From contig CABYOP010000007.1 of NCBI GenBank assembly GCA_902520645.1, forward strand, positions 1 to 38,523: a stretch of 38,523 bases of DNA, read 5' to 3'. This stretch comes from an uncultured Pelagibacteraceae bacterium (GTDB taxonomy: Bacteria; Pseudomonadota; Alphaproteobacteria; Pelagibacterales; Pelagibacteraceae). Shown here one piece after another: positions 1 through 9,195 of this stretch. Positions within the stretch are counted from its first letter, which is position 1; each line of letters begins with the position of its first letter. The position numbers and the translations under genes are program-made. A model generated the notes under the pieces. It was not told the origin of the DNA. It searched no databases and was given only the letters and a program-made list of their open reading frames with translations.

Positions 1-402
1 GCAATGCCACTTGGTGGCGATAAAGGAGTGTTGATTGATGGCAATGAAGTAGAACAAGTAATGGAGCTAACCAAAGGTAAAGGTGCTGAAGCTGTAATAG
101 ATTTTGTAGGTGAAAAGGGATCAACATCTATGGGTTTAAACATGACATCAGGTGGAGGTTATTATTACATTGTAGGTTACGGTGAAGAAATAAAAATCCT
201 CGCAGTGGATGTAATTATAGCTGAGAAAAATATAATTGGAAATTTAGTGGGAACGTGGTCTGAGTTGTATGAACTTATGGAACTAGCTGACAAAGGATTA
301 GTTAAGTTATCCATGGCAGAATATAAATTAGACGATGCTAATAAAGCACTTCATGATCTTAACGAAGGTAAAGTTAAGGGACGAGCTGTTTTAGTTCCGT
401 AA
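1..402 (+). CDS. Zinc-type alcohol dehydrogenase / MDR family, C-terminal part (5' truncated by window edge)
   Basis: Frame open from base 1; nucleotide-binding-domain-like C-terminus (GAEAVIDFVGEKGSTSMGLNMTSGGGYYYIVGYGEE) and MDR-type end (ELADKGLVKLSMAEYKLDDANKALHDLNEGKVKGRAVLVP). Confidence 0.8.
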   Translation, partial: AMPLGGDKGVLIDGNEVEQVMELTKGKGAEAVIDFVGEKGSTSMGLNMTSGGGYYYIVGYGEEIKILAVDVIIAEKNIIGNLVGTWSELYELMELADKGLVKLSMAEYKLDDANKALHDLNEGKVKGRAVLVP

Positions 403-422
403 AAAAAAAAGAGAGGGAAATA

Positions 423-1961
423 ATGAAAATAATAAAAACTTGTCTAACGGCTGTAATATCAAGTGTTTTGATGTTTAGCCCAATGGCATACGCTGATAAG
501 TGGGGTGATCAATTTCCACATATCAAAGCTACAGGAGATATTGCTGGTGATTGTTCTTATGAAGAGATGTCTAAGAAAAATTACAAAGGAAAAACTCTTA
601 AGATAAACACGCACGCTGTACCTGTAATTGGACAGCCAACAGCTTTGCATGCAGAACAGTTTGCTAAGTTAACAGGAGCAAAAGTTGATGTAACTCATAC
701 ACCTGCAGGTGATTTGTACGCAAAAGCTATGGTTCCTTTTAAAGCTGGTCAAGCTCCATACGACATCGTATTTGGCTTTTCTAACTTTATAAATGACTGG
801 AAAAGATATCTAGCACCAGTTCCAAAAAAATACATGAACTCAACAGAGATGAAAGACGTAACTAAATCTCACATCGGAGTTTCATCTTGGGACGGAACTA
901 TGTACCAATATCCAGTTGATGGCGACAGACATTATCTAAAATACAGAAAAGACGTAATAGATAATCCTGAAATGCAAAAAAAATATAAAGCAGATACTGG
1001 TAAAGAGTTAAGAGTTCCAAGAACGTGGAAAGAATATGGCGAAATGGCCAAATACTTTAACGGTTGGGATTGGGATGGAGATGGAGAAAAAGAATACGGT
1101 TCAGCTGAAGTAATGAAAAAAGATGACTTAATGTTCGCAGCTTTTTTCAGCAGATCAGTAGCGTATGCTAAAAATCCAAGAACTCCAGGTGGTTTCTTTT
1201 TTGATTTAGATACTATGAAACCAAACATTAACAACCCAGGATTTGTTGAAGCTCTAGGTGATTGGGTAGAGGCTACTAAGTATGTTCCTCCAGGAGGAAT
1301 TAACTTTGGACTAGGTGATGAAATTGGATCATTTGGTGGTGGTCAAACTTTATTTAGTTTTTCATGGGATGATGCTTTCATCGCAGCAATGCAAGATGAT
1401 AGCCCTATTAAAAACAAAGTAGGTGCGGCTCCTCTTCCAGGCGCAGACAGAGTTTGGAACAGAACATCTAATAGCTGGGAAAATCAATACAACCAAGCTC
1501 CTTACATTGTATGGGGTTGGGCAGTTGGTGTTGCTAAGAAAAGTAAAGTTAAAGACATGGCGTTTGATTACCTATGTTTCTTTTCTAACGGAGCAAACCA
1601 CCAAGCTGATTTAGCTATTGGTAACTTCGGTGTTAATCCATTTAAAAACTCTGATTTCGATCCAAATATTTATATAAATACTATGGGTTGGGATGCAGAT
1701 ATTGCTAACAGTTACACTAAAACACTTTTAGATATGGAAAAAAGTAAAAACAGAGTTTTCCCTCTAAGAGTTCCTGGTGTATTTGAGTTCACTAGTGCAG
1801 TTGCAACTGGTACTTCAAAAGCGCTGGCTGGGCAATTATCTCCACAAGCAGCATTAGACGAAGTTGCTAAAGAGTGGGAAGCAATTGTCAAAAGGGTAGG
1901 TAAAAAAGCAGTTCAAGATGCCTACGCTGTTGGTGTAAAAATGGAAGACAACAAGTTATAA
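423..1961 (+). CDS. ABC transporter extracellular solute-binding protein (sugar/polyol/glycerol-type)
   Basis: 512 aa with Sec signal peptide (MKIIKTCLTAVISSVLMFSPMAYA), family-1-like solute-binding features, followed by two permeases and two ATPases. Confidence 0.85.
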   Translation: MKIIKTCLTAVISSVLMFSPMAYADKWGDQFPHIKATGDIAGDCSYEEMSKKNYKGKTLKINTHAVPVIGQPTALHAEQFAKLTGAKVDVTHTPAGDLYAKAMVPFKAGQAPYDIVFGFSNFINDWKRYLAPVPKKYMNSTEMKDVTKSHIGVSSWDGTMYQYPVDGDRHYLKYRKDVIDNPEMQKKYKADTGKELRVPRTWKEYGEMAKYFNGWDWDGDGEKEYGSAEVMKKDDLMFAAFFSRSVAYAKNPRTPGGFFFDLDTMKPNINNPGFVEALGDWVEATKYVPPGGINFGLGDEIGSFGGGQTLFSFSWDDAFIAAMQDDSPIKNKVGAAPLPGADRVWNRTSNSWENQYNQAPYIVWGWAVGVAKKSKVKDMAFDYLCFFSNGANHQADLAIGNFGVNPFKNSDFDPNIYINTMGWDADIANSYTKTLLDMEKSKNRVFPLRVPGVFEFTSAVATGTSKALAGQLSPQAALDEVAKEWEAIVKRVGKKAVQDAYAVGVKMEDNKL

Positions 1962-1983
1962 AAATAACTTTAATAAAATAATA

Positions 1984-2011
1984 ATGTGACCGCTTTTTCT
2001 AGCGGTCACAT
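1984..2011 (+). promoter_or_regulatory. Intercistronic stem-loop between binding-protein and permease genes
   Basis: Perfect 11-bp inverted repeat ATGTGACCGCT-(TTTTCT)-AGCGGTCACAT; no T-tract follows, so more likely mRNA stabilising/processing than a classical terminator. Confidence 0.75.
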
Positions 2012-2035
2012 ACTATTAAACAAAATTTCAAATAC

Positions 2036-2896
2036 ATGAACTTTAAACAAAAGTACGTTTTTTTATTTCCAGGTTTATTTGTTCTTATAGGCATTTTAAT
2101 TTTTCCAATTATCTTTGTAGTCAGATTAAGTTTATCCGGATGGAATAGTTACAATGGATTAAATTTCATTGGTTTAGAAAATTACATCAGACTGTTTACA
2201 GATGATCCCAGATTTTGGGAGTCTTTCTTTAGATTAAGCTTTCTCTCTGTTACAACTGTAATCCTCCAATACGTAATAGGTTTTGCACTAGCACATATGG
2301 TTTGGAAAGATATTAAATTTCAAAGATTTTTTAGAGTACTATTTTTAATACCAATGATGACTACACCAGTAATCATGACAGTTATTTGGAGAACTTTCTT
2401 TCACGAGTCTTTAGGTCCTGTAAATGATATATTGTCAAATTTTGGGATGTCTCCTAAATGGCTAACAGACCCAGTTCTTGCAAAAGTTACTGTTATTATT
2501 GTTGAAGTATGGCAATGGACACCATTCATGTTTTTATTACTATTGGCGGGCCTTTTATCGCTTCCAAAAGAACCCTTTTTGGCAGCTGCGATCGACGGAG
2601 CAAGTCCAGTAAGAAAGTTTTTATATGTAACATTTCCATTAATGGCGCCGATTTCAATAGGTGCAATTATCATTAGGTTGATTGAAGCTTCAAAAATTAT
2701 GGACACAGTTTATGTTTTGACTTCTGGTGGGCCAGGGACTTCAACTGAAACCTCGAGTTTTTATATCTTTATTAAAGGACTTCGAGAATTTCAAATGGGT
2801 TATGCAGCCTCAATGTCATTCACATATTTAATAATAATGATCATAAGCTTAACAGTGATAGCAAAAGTTTTAACTAAATTAATGCTCAAGGATTAG
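2036..2896 (+). CDS. ABC transporter permease (MalF/UgpA-like)
   Basis: 286 aa, multiple TM segments, EAA-loop-like AAAIDGASPVRKFLYVTFPLMAPI. Confidence 0.85.
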   Translation: MNFKQKYVFLFPGLFVLIGILIFPIIFVVRLSLSGWNSYNGLNFIGLENYIRLFTDDPRFWESFFRLSFLSVTTVILQYVIGFALAHMVWKDIKFQRFFRVLFLIPMMTTPVIMTVIWRTFFHESLGPVNDILSNFGMSPKWLTDPVLAKVTVIIVEVWQWTPFMFLLLLAGLLSLPKEPFLAAAIDGASPVRKFLYVTFPLMAPISIGAIIIRLIEASKIMDTVYVLTSGGPGTSTETSSFYIFIKGLREFQMGYAASMSFTYLIIMIISLTVIAKVLTKLMLKD

Positions 2897-2898
2897 GG

Positions 2899-3747
2899 AT
2901 GGGAAAATTATACAAATTTTTAAAATATTTTTTCATAACATTTTGGGCGGTTTTTGTTGTAGCTCCTTTTCTTTGGGCCCTTACAACTTCTTTTAAGGAC
3001 TTTAATTCAGTAAATGGTGGTGCAACTTACATTCCATGGGTAGATTTTGAACCAAAGTTAGAAGGTTGGAGAGTTTTAATTAAATCTCCTGCAAATGGGG
3101 GCGTTGATATTATTGAACCTTATTTTAATAGTTTATTTGTAACATGTACAGCTAGCTTGATCAGCATAGTCCTAGGAACTTTATCTGCATATGCTCTTTC
3201 AAGATTTACATTTAAGGCAGGCTTTGTAAAAAATAATGACATTACATTCTTTTTTATTTCGCAAAGAATTATGCCACCAATTGTTTTATCAATTCCTTTC
3301 TTTTTATTTTTAGGGGCAATCAATTTGTTAGATAGTTTAATTGGATTAATAGTTGTTTATATTGTTTTATTAATGCCAATTGCAGTTTGGATAATGGTTG
3401 ATTTTTTTAATAAAGTTCCGCGAGAGATTGATGAAACAGCATTAATTGATGGATGTAATCCTTACCAAGCATTTTTTAAAGTTGTATTGCCTAATTCAAT
3501 ACCAGGATTAATTGTAGCTGGTATGTTTTGTATTATATTTGGCTGGATTGATTTTTTCTTTGCTTTCATTTTAACTTTCACTGAAGTTCAACTTTTACCA
3601 GTTAAAATTGTAGCTTTAAATTCATCTATTACTCCATGGTGGAGTTTATCTGCTTCAGCTTTGGTTTCGGTTGCACCATTAATCATTGTTGCGTTTATTG
3701 TTGAAAGATATTTATCAAAAGGAAACTTGTCAGGAGCAATAAAATAA
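2899..3747 (+). CDS. ABC transporter permease (MalG/UgpE-like)
   Basis: 282 aa, multiple TM segments, EAA loop DETALIDGCNPYQAFFKVVLPNSIPGL. Confidence 0.85.
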   Translation: MGKLYKFLKYFFITFWAVFVVAPFLWALTTSFKDFNSVNGGATYIPWVDFEPKLEGWRVLIKSPANGGVDIIEPYFNSLFVTCTASLISIVLGTLSAYALSRFTFKAGFVKNNDITFFFISQRIMPPIVLSIPFFLFLGAINLLDSLIGLIVVYIVLLMPIAVWIMVDFFNKVPREIDETALIDGCNPYQAFFKVVLPNSIPGLIVAGMFCIIFGWIDFFFAFILTFTEVQLLPVKIVALNSSITPWWSLSASALVSVAPLIIVAFIVERYLSKGNLSGAIK

Positions 3748-4826
3748 TGAATTTAGTTGCAGAAAACTTATCTTATAAACCAGATGAACAGTTTCATCTC
3801 AATGAGGTGTCTTTTAATTTTGAAAAAGGAAATATTTACACAATTCTAGGAAGAACATTGTCCGGAAAAACAACGTTACTAAAAACTATTGCTGGATTAC
3901 TAACACCTGATACAGGCGCAATGCAGTTTGAGGACAAAGATTTTTTAAAAGTTCCAGTTTGGGAGAGAAATATTGCAATGGTTTATCAGCAATTTATAAA
4001 TTATCCTCACCTTAATGTATTTGAGAACGTTGCTTTCCCTCTTAAACAAAGAAAAGTAGACGATCAGTTGATAAGTGATGAAGTTACAAAATCTCTTAAA
4101 TCTGTAGGGCTAGAGGGCTATGAAACTAGAAAAATCCAAGAATTATCTGGTGGTCAGCAACAGAGAGTGTCCTTAGCAAGATCTTTAGTTAAAAATGCTA
4201 AAATTTTATTGTTAGATGAGCCCTTGGTTAATTTAGACTACAAACTAAGAGAACAATTGAGAGAAGAGTTTAAGAATATATTTTCTCAAGGATTATCAGA
4301 GAACAGCATTGTTGTATTTTCAACTACAGATCCAAGAGAAGCAATGGAGATAAATGGTGAAGTTATTGTTCTTGATGAGGGAAAAGTGCTTCAAGTTGGG
4401 CCAGCTAAAGAAATTTTTGAAAATCCTAAAACCTTAAAAGTTGCAGAAATTTCTAATGATCCACCTATGAATATTCTTAAGGCATCTATTGAAACAAATA
4501 AAATAAAATTTGAAGAAATTGAAGTTGAACTACCTAATCACTTATCTAATTTAAAAGAAAAAAACTTTAATTTAGGTATTAGAGCATCTGACATAAAATT
4601 AAGTGATAGTGGTTTTGAATTTGAAGTAGAGCTTGCAGAAATTAGTGGCTCTGAAACATTGCTTCATCTTAAAAGAGGTAATTCTAGAATTATTGTATCC
4701 ATAGAGGAAGTTTTGAATTTTAATATTCACGACAAGGTAAAAATTAGTTTCAATATTAGTAAAATTTATGCATTCAATGAAAATGGAGTTTTATCCTCTT
4801 CTCCTTTTGGAGGTTCTTATGTCTAA
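3747..4826 (+). CDS. ABC transporter ATP-binding protein (GlpS-like; H-loop His absent)
   Basis: Walker A GRTLSGKTT, signature LSGGQQQR, Walker B ILLLDEP; H-loop region reads FSTTDPREA. Start overlaps permease stop (TAATG). Confidence 0.85.
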   Translation: MNLVAENLSYKPDEQFHLNEVSFNFEKGNIYTILGRTLSGKTTLLKTIAGLLTPDTGAMQFEDKDFLKVPVWERNIAMVYQQFINYPHLNVFENVAFPLKQRKVDDQLISDEVTKSLKSVGLEGYETRKIQELSGGQQQRVSLARSLVKNAKILLLDEPLVNLDYKLREQLREEFKNIFSQGLSENSIVVFSTTDPREAMEINGEVIVLDEGKVLQVGPAKEIFENPKTLKVAEISNDPPMNILKASIETNKIKFEEIEVELPNHLSNLKEKNFNLGIRASDIKLSDSGFEFEVELAEISGSETLLHLKRGNSRIIVSIEEVLNFNIHDKVKISFNISKIYAFNENGVLSSSPFGGSYV

Positions 4827-5892
4827 AATAGATTTAAATAATATTTCCCACACATATAATCCTAATGATCCAGAACCTACTTATGCATTAAATCCTTTTT
4901 CAATGACTTGGGAAAATGGGAAAAGATATGCAATATTAGGACCCTCAGGATGTGGAAAAACTACAATGTTAAATATTGTATCAGGACTAGTAAAACCCTC
5001 TGCAGGAAGTATTTTATTTGATGATAAAGATGTTACAGATCTTAAAACTGAGGATAGAAATATTGCTCAAGTTTTTCAGTTTCCAGTTATTTATAATACC
5101 ATGACAGTCTTTGAAAATTTAGCATTTCCTTTACTATGTAGAGATTTTGAAAAAGAAAAAATTAATGAAAGAGTCAATTCAGTTGCAGAAACTTTAAATT
5201 TACAATCTTTTCTTAAATTTCCTGCTAGAAAACTTACTGCAGATCAAAAACAATTAATTTCACTTGGACGAGGTTTAGTAAGAGAAGATGTTGCTGCAGT
5301 TCTAATGGACGAACCATTAACAGTTATTGATCCTGATTTGAAATTTAGACTAAGAAGAAAGCTTAAAGAGATAAATGAAGAATTTAAAACTACCCTAGTT
5401 TATGTCACGCATGATCAAAACGAGGCGATGACTTTTGCTGATAATATTATTGTTATGAGTGATGGCGAGGTTGTTCAGGCAGGAACTCCTAAAGAATTAT
5501 TTGAGAGACCAAACACTACATTTGTTGGATATTTTATTGGTTCACCGGCAATGAATTTATTCGAAACAGAAGCATCATCGAATGATTGTGTTAAAATCAA
5601 TGGAACTTTGATTAAAACAAACACTAATTTGTCAAAACTTAAAGATAAAAAAATTAAGTTAGGTATTAGATCTGAGTTTATTAATTTAGCTGAGGACCAG
5701 AAAGATAATTTGCTATCTGTTAAAGTTGATAAGGTAGAAGACCTTGGAAATTATAAGCTATTAACCGCTAAAATGGGTGAACTTACAATAAAATCAAAAA
5801 TTAACAGAGAAACAGAGGTTCCTTCTAGTGATGTGAAATTACATATACCAGCTGATAAATGCTGTGTTTATGAGAATGAAATTCTTATTTAA
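4819..5892 (+). CDS. ABC transporter ATP-binding protein (GlpT-like; degenerate signature motif)
   Basis: ATG at 4819 preferred over the ORF-track start 4768 because GGAGG lies at 4809-4813; Walker A GPSGCGKTT, Walker B VLMDEP, H-loop YVTHDQ; signature replaced by LTADQKQ. Confidence 0.85.
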   Translation: MSKIDLNNISHTYNPNDPEPTYALNPFSMTWENGKRYAILGPSGCGKTTMLNIVSGLVKPSAGSILFDDKDVTDLKTEDRNIAQVFQFPVIYNTMTVFENLAFPLLCRDFEKEKINERVNSVAETLNLQSFLKFPARKLTADQKQLISLGRGLVREDVAAVLMDEPLTVIDPDLKFRLRRKLKEINEEFKTTLVYVTHDQNEAMTFADNIIVMSDGEVVQAGTPKELFERPNTTFVGYFIGSPAMNLFETEASSNDCVKINGTLIKTNTNLSKLKDKKIKLGIRSEFINLAEDQKDNLLSVKVDKVEDLGNYKLLTAKMGELTIKSKINRETEVPSSDVKLHIPADKCCVYENEILI

Positions 5893-5976
5893 ATTAATAA
5901 TTCTACTATAGATTGTATATTTTTTGTTAAGTGTCAATCCGCGCGTGTTTTTAGAAAGACTCTATTCTAATTCTAT

Positions 5977-6000
5977 GTTTAATTACGATCGTTAATTAAC
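5977..6000. promoter_or_regulatory. Near-palindromic operator-like element upstream of TRAP binding protein
   Basis: GTTTAATTACGATCGTTAATTAAC: 9 of 12 half-site positions symmetric, perfect ACGATCGT centre; 16 nt before the ATG at 6017. Confidence 0.35.
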
Positions 6001-6016
6001 AAGAGGAGAGAACAAA

Positions 6017-7174
6017 ATGATTAAAAATAAAAAATCATTGAAAGGTGCTAAGACGCCTTCAAGACGTAAGTTCTTCAAAGCAGCAGCAGCGACTGGTGCA
6101 GCAGCAGCGACAGCTGTGGCTATGCCTAATGTAGCTTTTGGTGCTCCATTAACTCTAAAGATGCAAGCAGCTTGGCCTTCAGGCGCAAACATCTTTTTTG
6201 AAATGGCAGGAGACTATGCGAAAATGGTTAGTGACATGTCTGGAGGAGAATTAAAAATTGATCTTCAGCCTGTTGGTGCCGTTGTAAAAACTTCAGAAAT
6301 TGGACAAGCAGTTAGTTCAGGAGTAGTAGATATGGGTCACTGGGTGACTGCATACTGGTACGGAAAAAATGCTGCAGCTTCACTTTTTGGAACTGGTCCT
6401 TCATACGGAATGTCATCTCAAGAAGTTATGGGATGGATGGAGTATGGTGGAGGAAGAGCATTATACGAAGAAGCAGTAAAAAGTGTAGGTTTTAATTACA
6501 CTGGTTTCTTCCATATGCCTATGCCAGCTCAACCATTTGGTTGGTTCAAAAAGAACGTAACAAAAGTATCTGATGTTAAAGGTATGAAGTATAGAACAGT
6601 TGGTCTTGCGACTAACGTTTTAACTGCTATGGGAATGGTCGTAAGACAATTACCAGGTGGTGAGATTCAGCCAGCTATGAAAACTGGTTTGATTGATGCT
6701 GCAGAGTTTAACAACCCAACATCAGACTCACAGTTCGGAATGCAAGACGTCTCTAAACATTACCACTTAGGAAGTTTCCACCAATCTCAGGAAATGTTTG
6801 AAATTCCTATGAATACAAAGAGACTAAACAGCCTTGCGCCTAAACATCAAGCTATCTTGAAGAATGCTGCTTATGCTGCAAACTCAGATAACTACTTCAA
6901 AGCTTTAGTTAGATATTCTGCTGACTTAGCTAAATTGATGAACGAGCATAAGGTAAATGTTTACCAAACATCTGATGCTATCTTAGCCGAGCAATTAAAA
7001 GGTTGGGATAAAATCGTTGCTGAGTTTTCTGGTAAGGACGCTTTCTTTAAGAAAGTAGTAGACTCACAAAAAGCATACGCTAAGAGAACAATGAAGTATC
7101 TGTTGATGAATCAACCGAACTACAAATTAGCTTATGAAAATGAGTTTGGTCCAATTGCAAAAGTTAAAATTTAA
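6017..7174 (+). CDS. TRAP transporter solute-binding protein (DctP/TakP-like), Tat-exported
   Basis: 385 aa; twin-arginine leader SRRKFFKAAAATGAAAATAVAMPNVAFGA; TRAP DctP features (DVKGMKYRTVGL..LPGGEIQPAMKTGLIDAAEFNNPTSD); RBS AGAGGAGAG. Confidence 0.9.
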   Translation: MIKNKKSLKGAKTPSRRKFFKAAAATGAAAATAVAMPNVAFGAPLTLKMQAAWPSGANIFFEMAGDYAKMVSDMSGGELKIDLQPVGAVVKTSEIGQAVSSGVVDMGHWVTAYWYGKNAAASLFGTGPSYGMSSQEVMGWMEYGGGRALYEEAVKSVGFNYTGFFHMPMPAQPFGWFKKNVTKVSDVKGMKYRTVGLATNVLTAMGMVVRQLPGGEIQPAMKTGLIDAAEFNNPTSDSQFGMQDVSKHYHLGSFHQSQEMFEIPMNTKRLNSLAPKHQAILKNAAYAANSDNYFKALVRYSADLAKLMNEHKVNVYQTSDAILAEQLKGWDKIVAEFSGKDAFFKKVVDSQKAYAKRTMKYLLMNQPNYKLAYENEFGPIAKVKI

Positions 7175-7197
7175 TTAACTTTTATCAAATTTAAAAA

Positions 7198-7227
7198 GAG
7201 GGGGTTTAAAAAACCCCCTTTTTTTTT
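7198..7227 (+). terminator. Rho-independent terminator/attenuator between dctP and dctQ genes
   Basis: GGGGGTTT (7200-7207)-AAA-AAACCCCC (7211-7218) followed by 9 T (7219-7227). Confidence 0.85.
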
Positions 7228-7253
7228 AGTTAAATTTAATATAATTGTTGACG

Positions 7254-7838
7254 ATGGAATCATTCATTAAATTTGCCGACACATTAAGTACCTCAATGGG
7301 TAAAGCTTTTTCATGGTGTATCGTAATTTTAATGGGGGGTACTGTCTACGAGGTCATCATGGCTTACGCTTTTAATAAGCCAACCTTATGGAATTTTGAT
7401 TTTAGTATGCAGATGTATGGTGCAATACTGATGATGTCAGGAGCTTATTGTTTAGCTACAGAAGCTCATGTAAGAGGAGATGTAATTTACAGATTATTTA
7501 AACAAAGAACTCAGGCTTGGATAGATTTAGTTCTATACTTTATATTCTTTTTTCCTGGAGTAATTGCTTTAGCTTTTTATGGCTATGAATATGCAGCATT
7601 GGCATGGAAAATTAAAGAAACTAGCTGGAGTAGTCCAGCCCAAATACAAATTTACATGGTAAAATCAATGATACCTTGTGCTGGTGTTCTTTTAATTATT
7701 CAAGGGGTTAGTGAAGTTTTCAGATCAGTAATTTGTATAAGAACCGGTCACTGGCCATCAAGAATGGTTGTTGCAGAAGAAACAGAGCAGGTACTAATGA
7801 GACAATCAAAAGCGGAGGAACAAAAAGATGTTGTTTAG
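7254..7838 (+). CDS. TRAP transporter small permease subunit (DctQ)
   Basis: Four predicted TM segments, located between DctP and DctM; ATG at 7254 preferred to TTG at 7245. Confidence 0.85.
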   Translation: MESFIKFADTLSTSMGKAFSWCIVILMGGTVYEVIMAYAFNKPTLWNFDFSMQMYGAILMMSGAYCLATEAHVRGDVIYRLFKQRTQAWIDLVLYFIFFFPGVIALAFYGYEYAALAWKIKETSWSSPAQIQIYMVKSMIPCAGVLLIIQGVSEVFRSVICIRTGHWPSRMVVAEETEQVLMRQSKAEEQKDVV

Positions 7839-9189
7839 TTTAACAAATCCAGAAGTTGCCATTTTAATGATGGGAATTTTTCTTTTTGCAGTTCTTTTAG
7901 GTTTTCCAATTGCATTTACTTTAATGGCAATGGGAATTGGTTTTGGTTATTACGCTTATTACGATGCGACCATGATGGAGCATATTTTTGATAACAGAAT
8001 ATTCCAACTCTTTGTTCAAAATACTTATACGGTAATGGATAACAATGTACTTACCGCAGTACCTTTATTTTTATTCATGGGTTATTTAGTTGAGAGAGCT
8101 GGGATAGTAGCAAAATTATTTTTTGCAATCAGACTAGCTGCACATAGATTACCTGCATCAATGGCAGTAGCCGCCTTAATTACTTGCACACTATTTTCGA
8201 CAGCGACAGGAATTATTGGTGCAGTTGTTACTTTAATGGGATTATTAGCTTGGCCTGCAATGGTTAAAGCAGGGTATGATAAAAAATTTGCATCAGGGAT
8301 TATTTGTTCAGGTGGATGCTTAGGTATTTTAATTCCTCCAAGTATAATGTTAATTGTTTATTCAGTAATTGCACAATTATCCCCTTTAAGACTTTTTGCA
8401 GCTGCTATTTTCCCAGGATTATTATTGGCAAGTTTATATATTGGATATGCAGTTTTTAGAGCTTGGCTGAATCCATCTATAGCTCCTAGACCACCTGCTG
8501 AGGATATACCTCCAAGAGCTGAAATTTTAAAAGAAGTGTTGGTTTCTTTTGTACCTTTATTTGGATTAATTATGCTAGTGCTTGGAACAATTTTGGCTGG
8601 TATAGCTACACCTGCAGAAGCTGCTGCTGCTGGAGCTTTTGGTGCACTAATTTTATCATGGTTTTATAAAACTCTTAAATGGCAAAACTTTAAAGAATCT
8701 GTATTTTTAACTGCAAAAACAACCGCGATGATTATGTGGTTATTTATTGGTTCTTGGACTTTTTCATCTGTATTTTCTTATTTAGGTGGTCATGAAGTTT
8801 TTGAGCATTTTTTCACATCTATAAATATTTCAACATGGCAATTTTTAGTAATTACTCAAATAATTATTTTTCTTTTAGGATGGCCATTAGAATGGACTGA
8901 AATTTTAATTATTTTTGTTCCTATATTTTTACCACTACTAGAAATTTTTGGAGTTAATCCATATTTCTTTGCAATGTTAATAGCTTTAAATTTACAAACT
9001 TCATTTTTAACTCCCCCCATGGCCATGTCCGCCTACTATCTAAAAGGAGTTCAAAAAACAAATGTAGAACTGATGGAAATATTCAGAGGAATAATGCCAT
9101 TCTTAGGAATTGTTATTTTTGCAATGTTTTTAATGTACATGTTTCCAGCAATAGCTTTATGGTTACCAGAAACTTTATTTGCGCAATAA
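7828..9189 (+). CDS. TRAP transporter large permease subunit (DctM)
   Basis: 453 aa, many TM segments, DctM-like motifs (SGGCLGILIPPSIMLIVYSVIAQLS; TPAEAAAAGAFGALI); overlaps dctQ by 11 nt. Confidence 0.92.
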   Translation: MLFSLTNPEVAILMMGIFLFAVLLGFPIAFTLMAMGIGFGYYAYYDATMMEHIFDNRIFQLFVQNTYTVMDNNVLTAVPLFLFMGYLVERAGIVAKLFFAIRLAAHRLPASMAVAALITCTLFSTATGIIGAVVTLMGLLAWPAMVKAGYDKKFASGIICSGGCLGILIPPSIMLIVYSVIAQLSPLRLFAAAIFPGLLLASLYIGYAVFRAWLNPSIAPRPPAEDIPPRAEILKEVLVSFVPLFGLIMLVLGTILAGIATPAEAAAAGAFGALILSWFYKTLKWQNFKESVFLTAKTTAMIMWLFIGSWTFSSVFSYLGGHEVFEHFFTSINISTWQFLVITQIIIFLLGWPLEWTEILIIFVPIFLPLLEIFGVNPYFFAMLIALNLQTSFLTPPMAMSAYYLKGVQKTNVELMEIFRGIMPFLGIVIFAMFLMYMFPAIALWLPETLFAQ

Positions 9190-9195
9190 AATAAA

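Noticed and set aside
459-1234. Antisense ORFs 459-650 and 932-1234 within the SBP gene
   Set aside because: Overlap a full-length confident CDS and show no recognisable domains.
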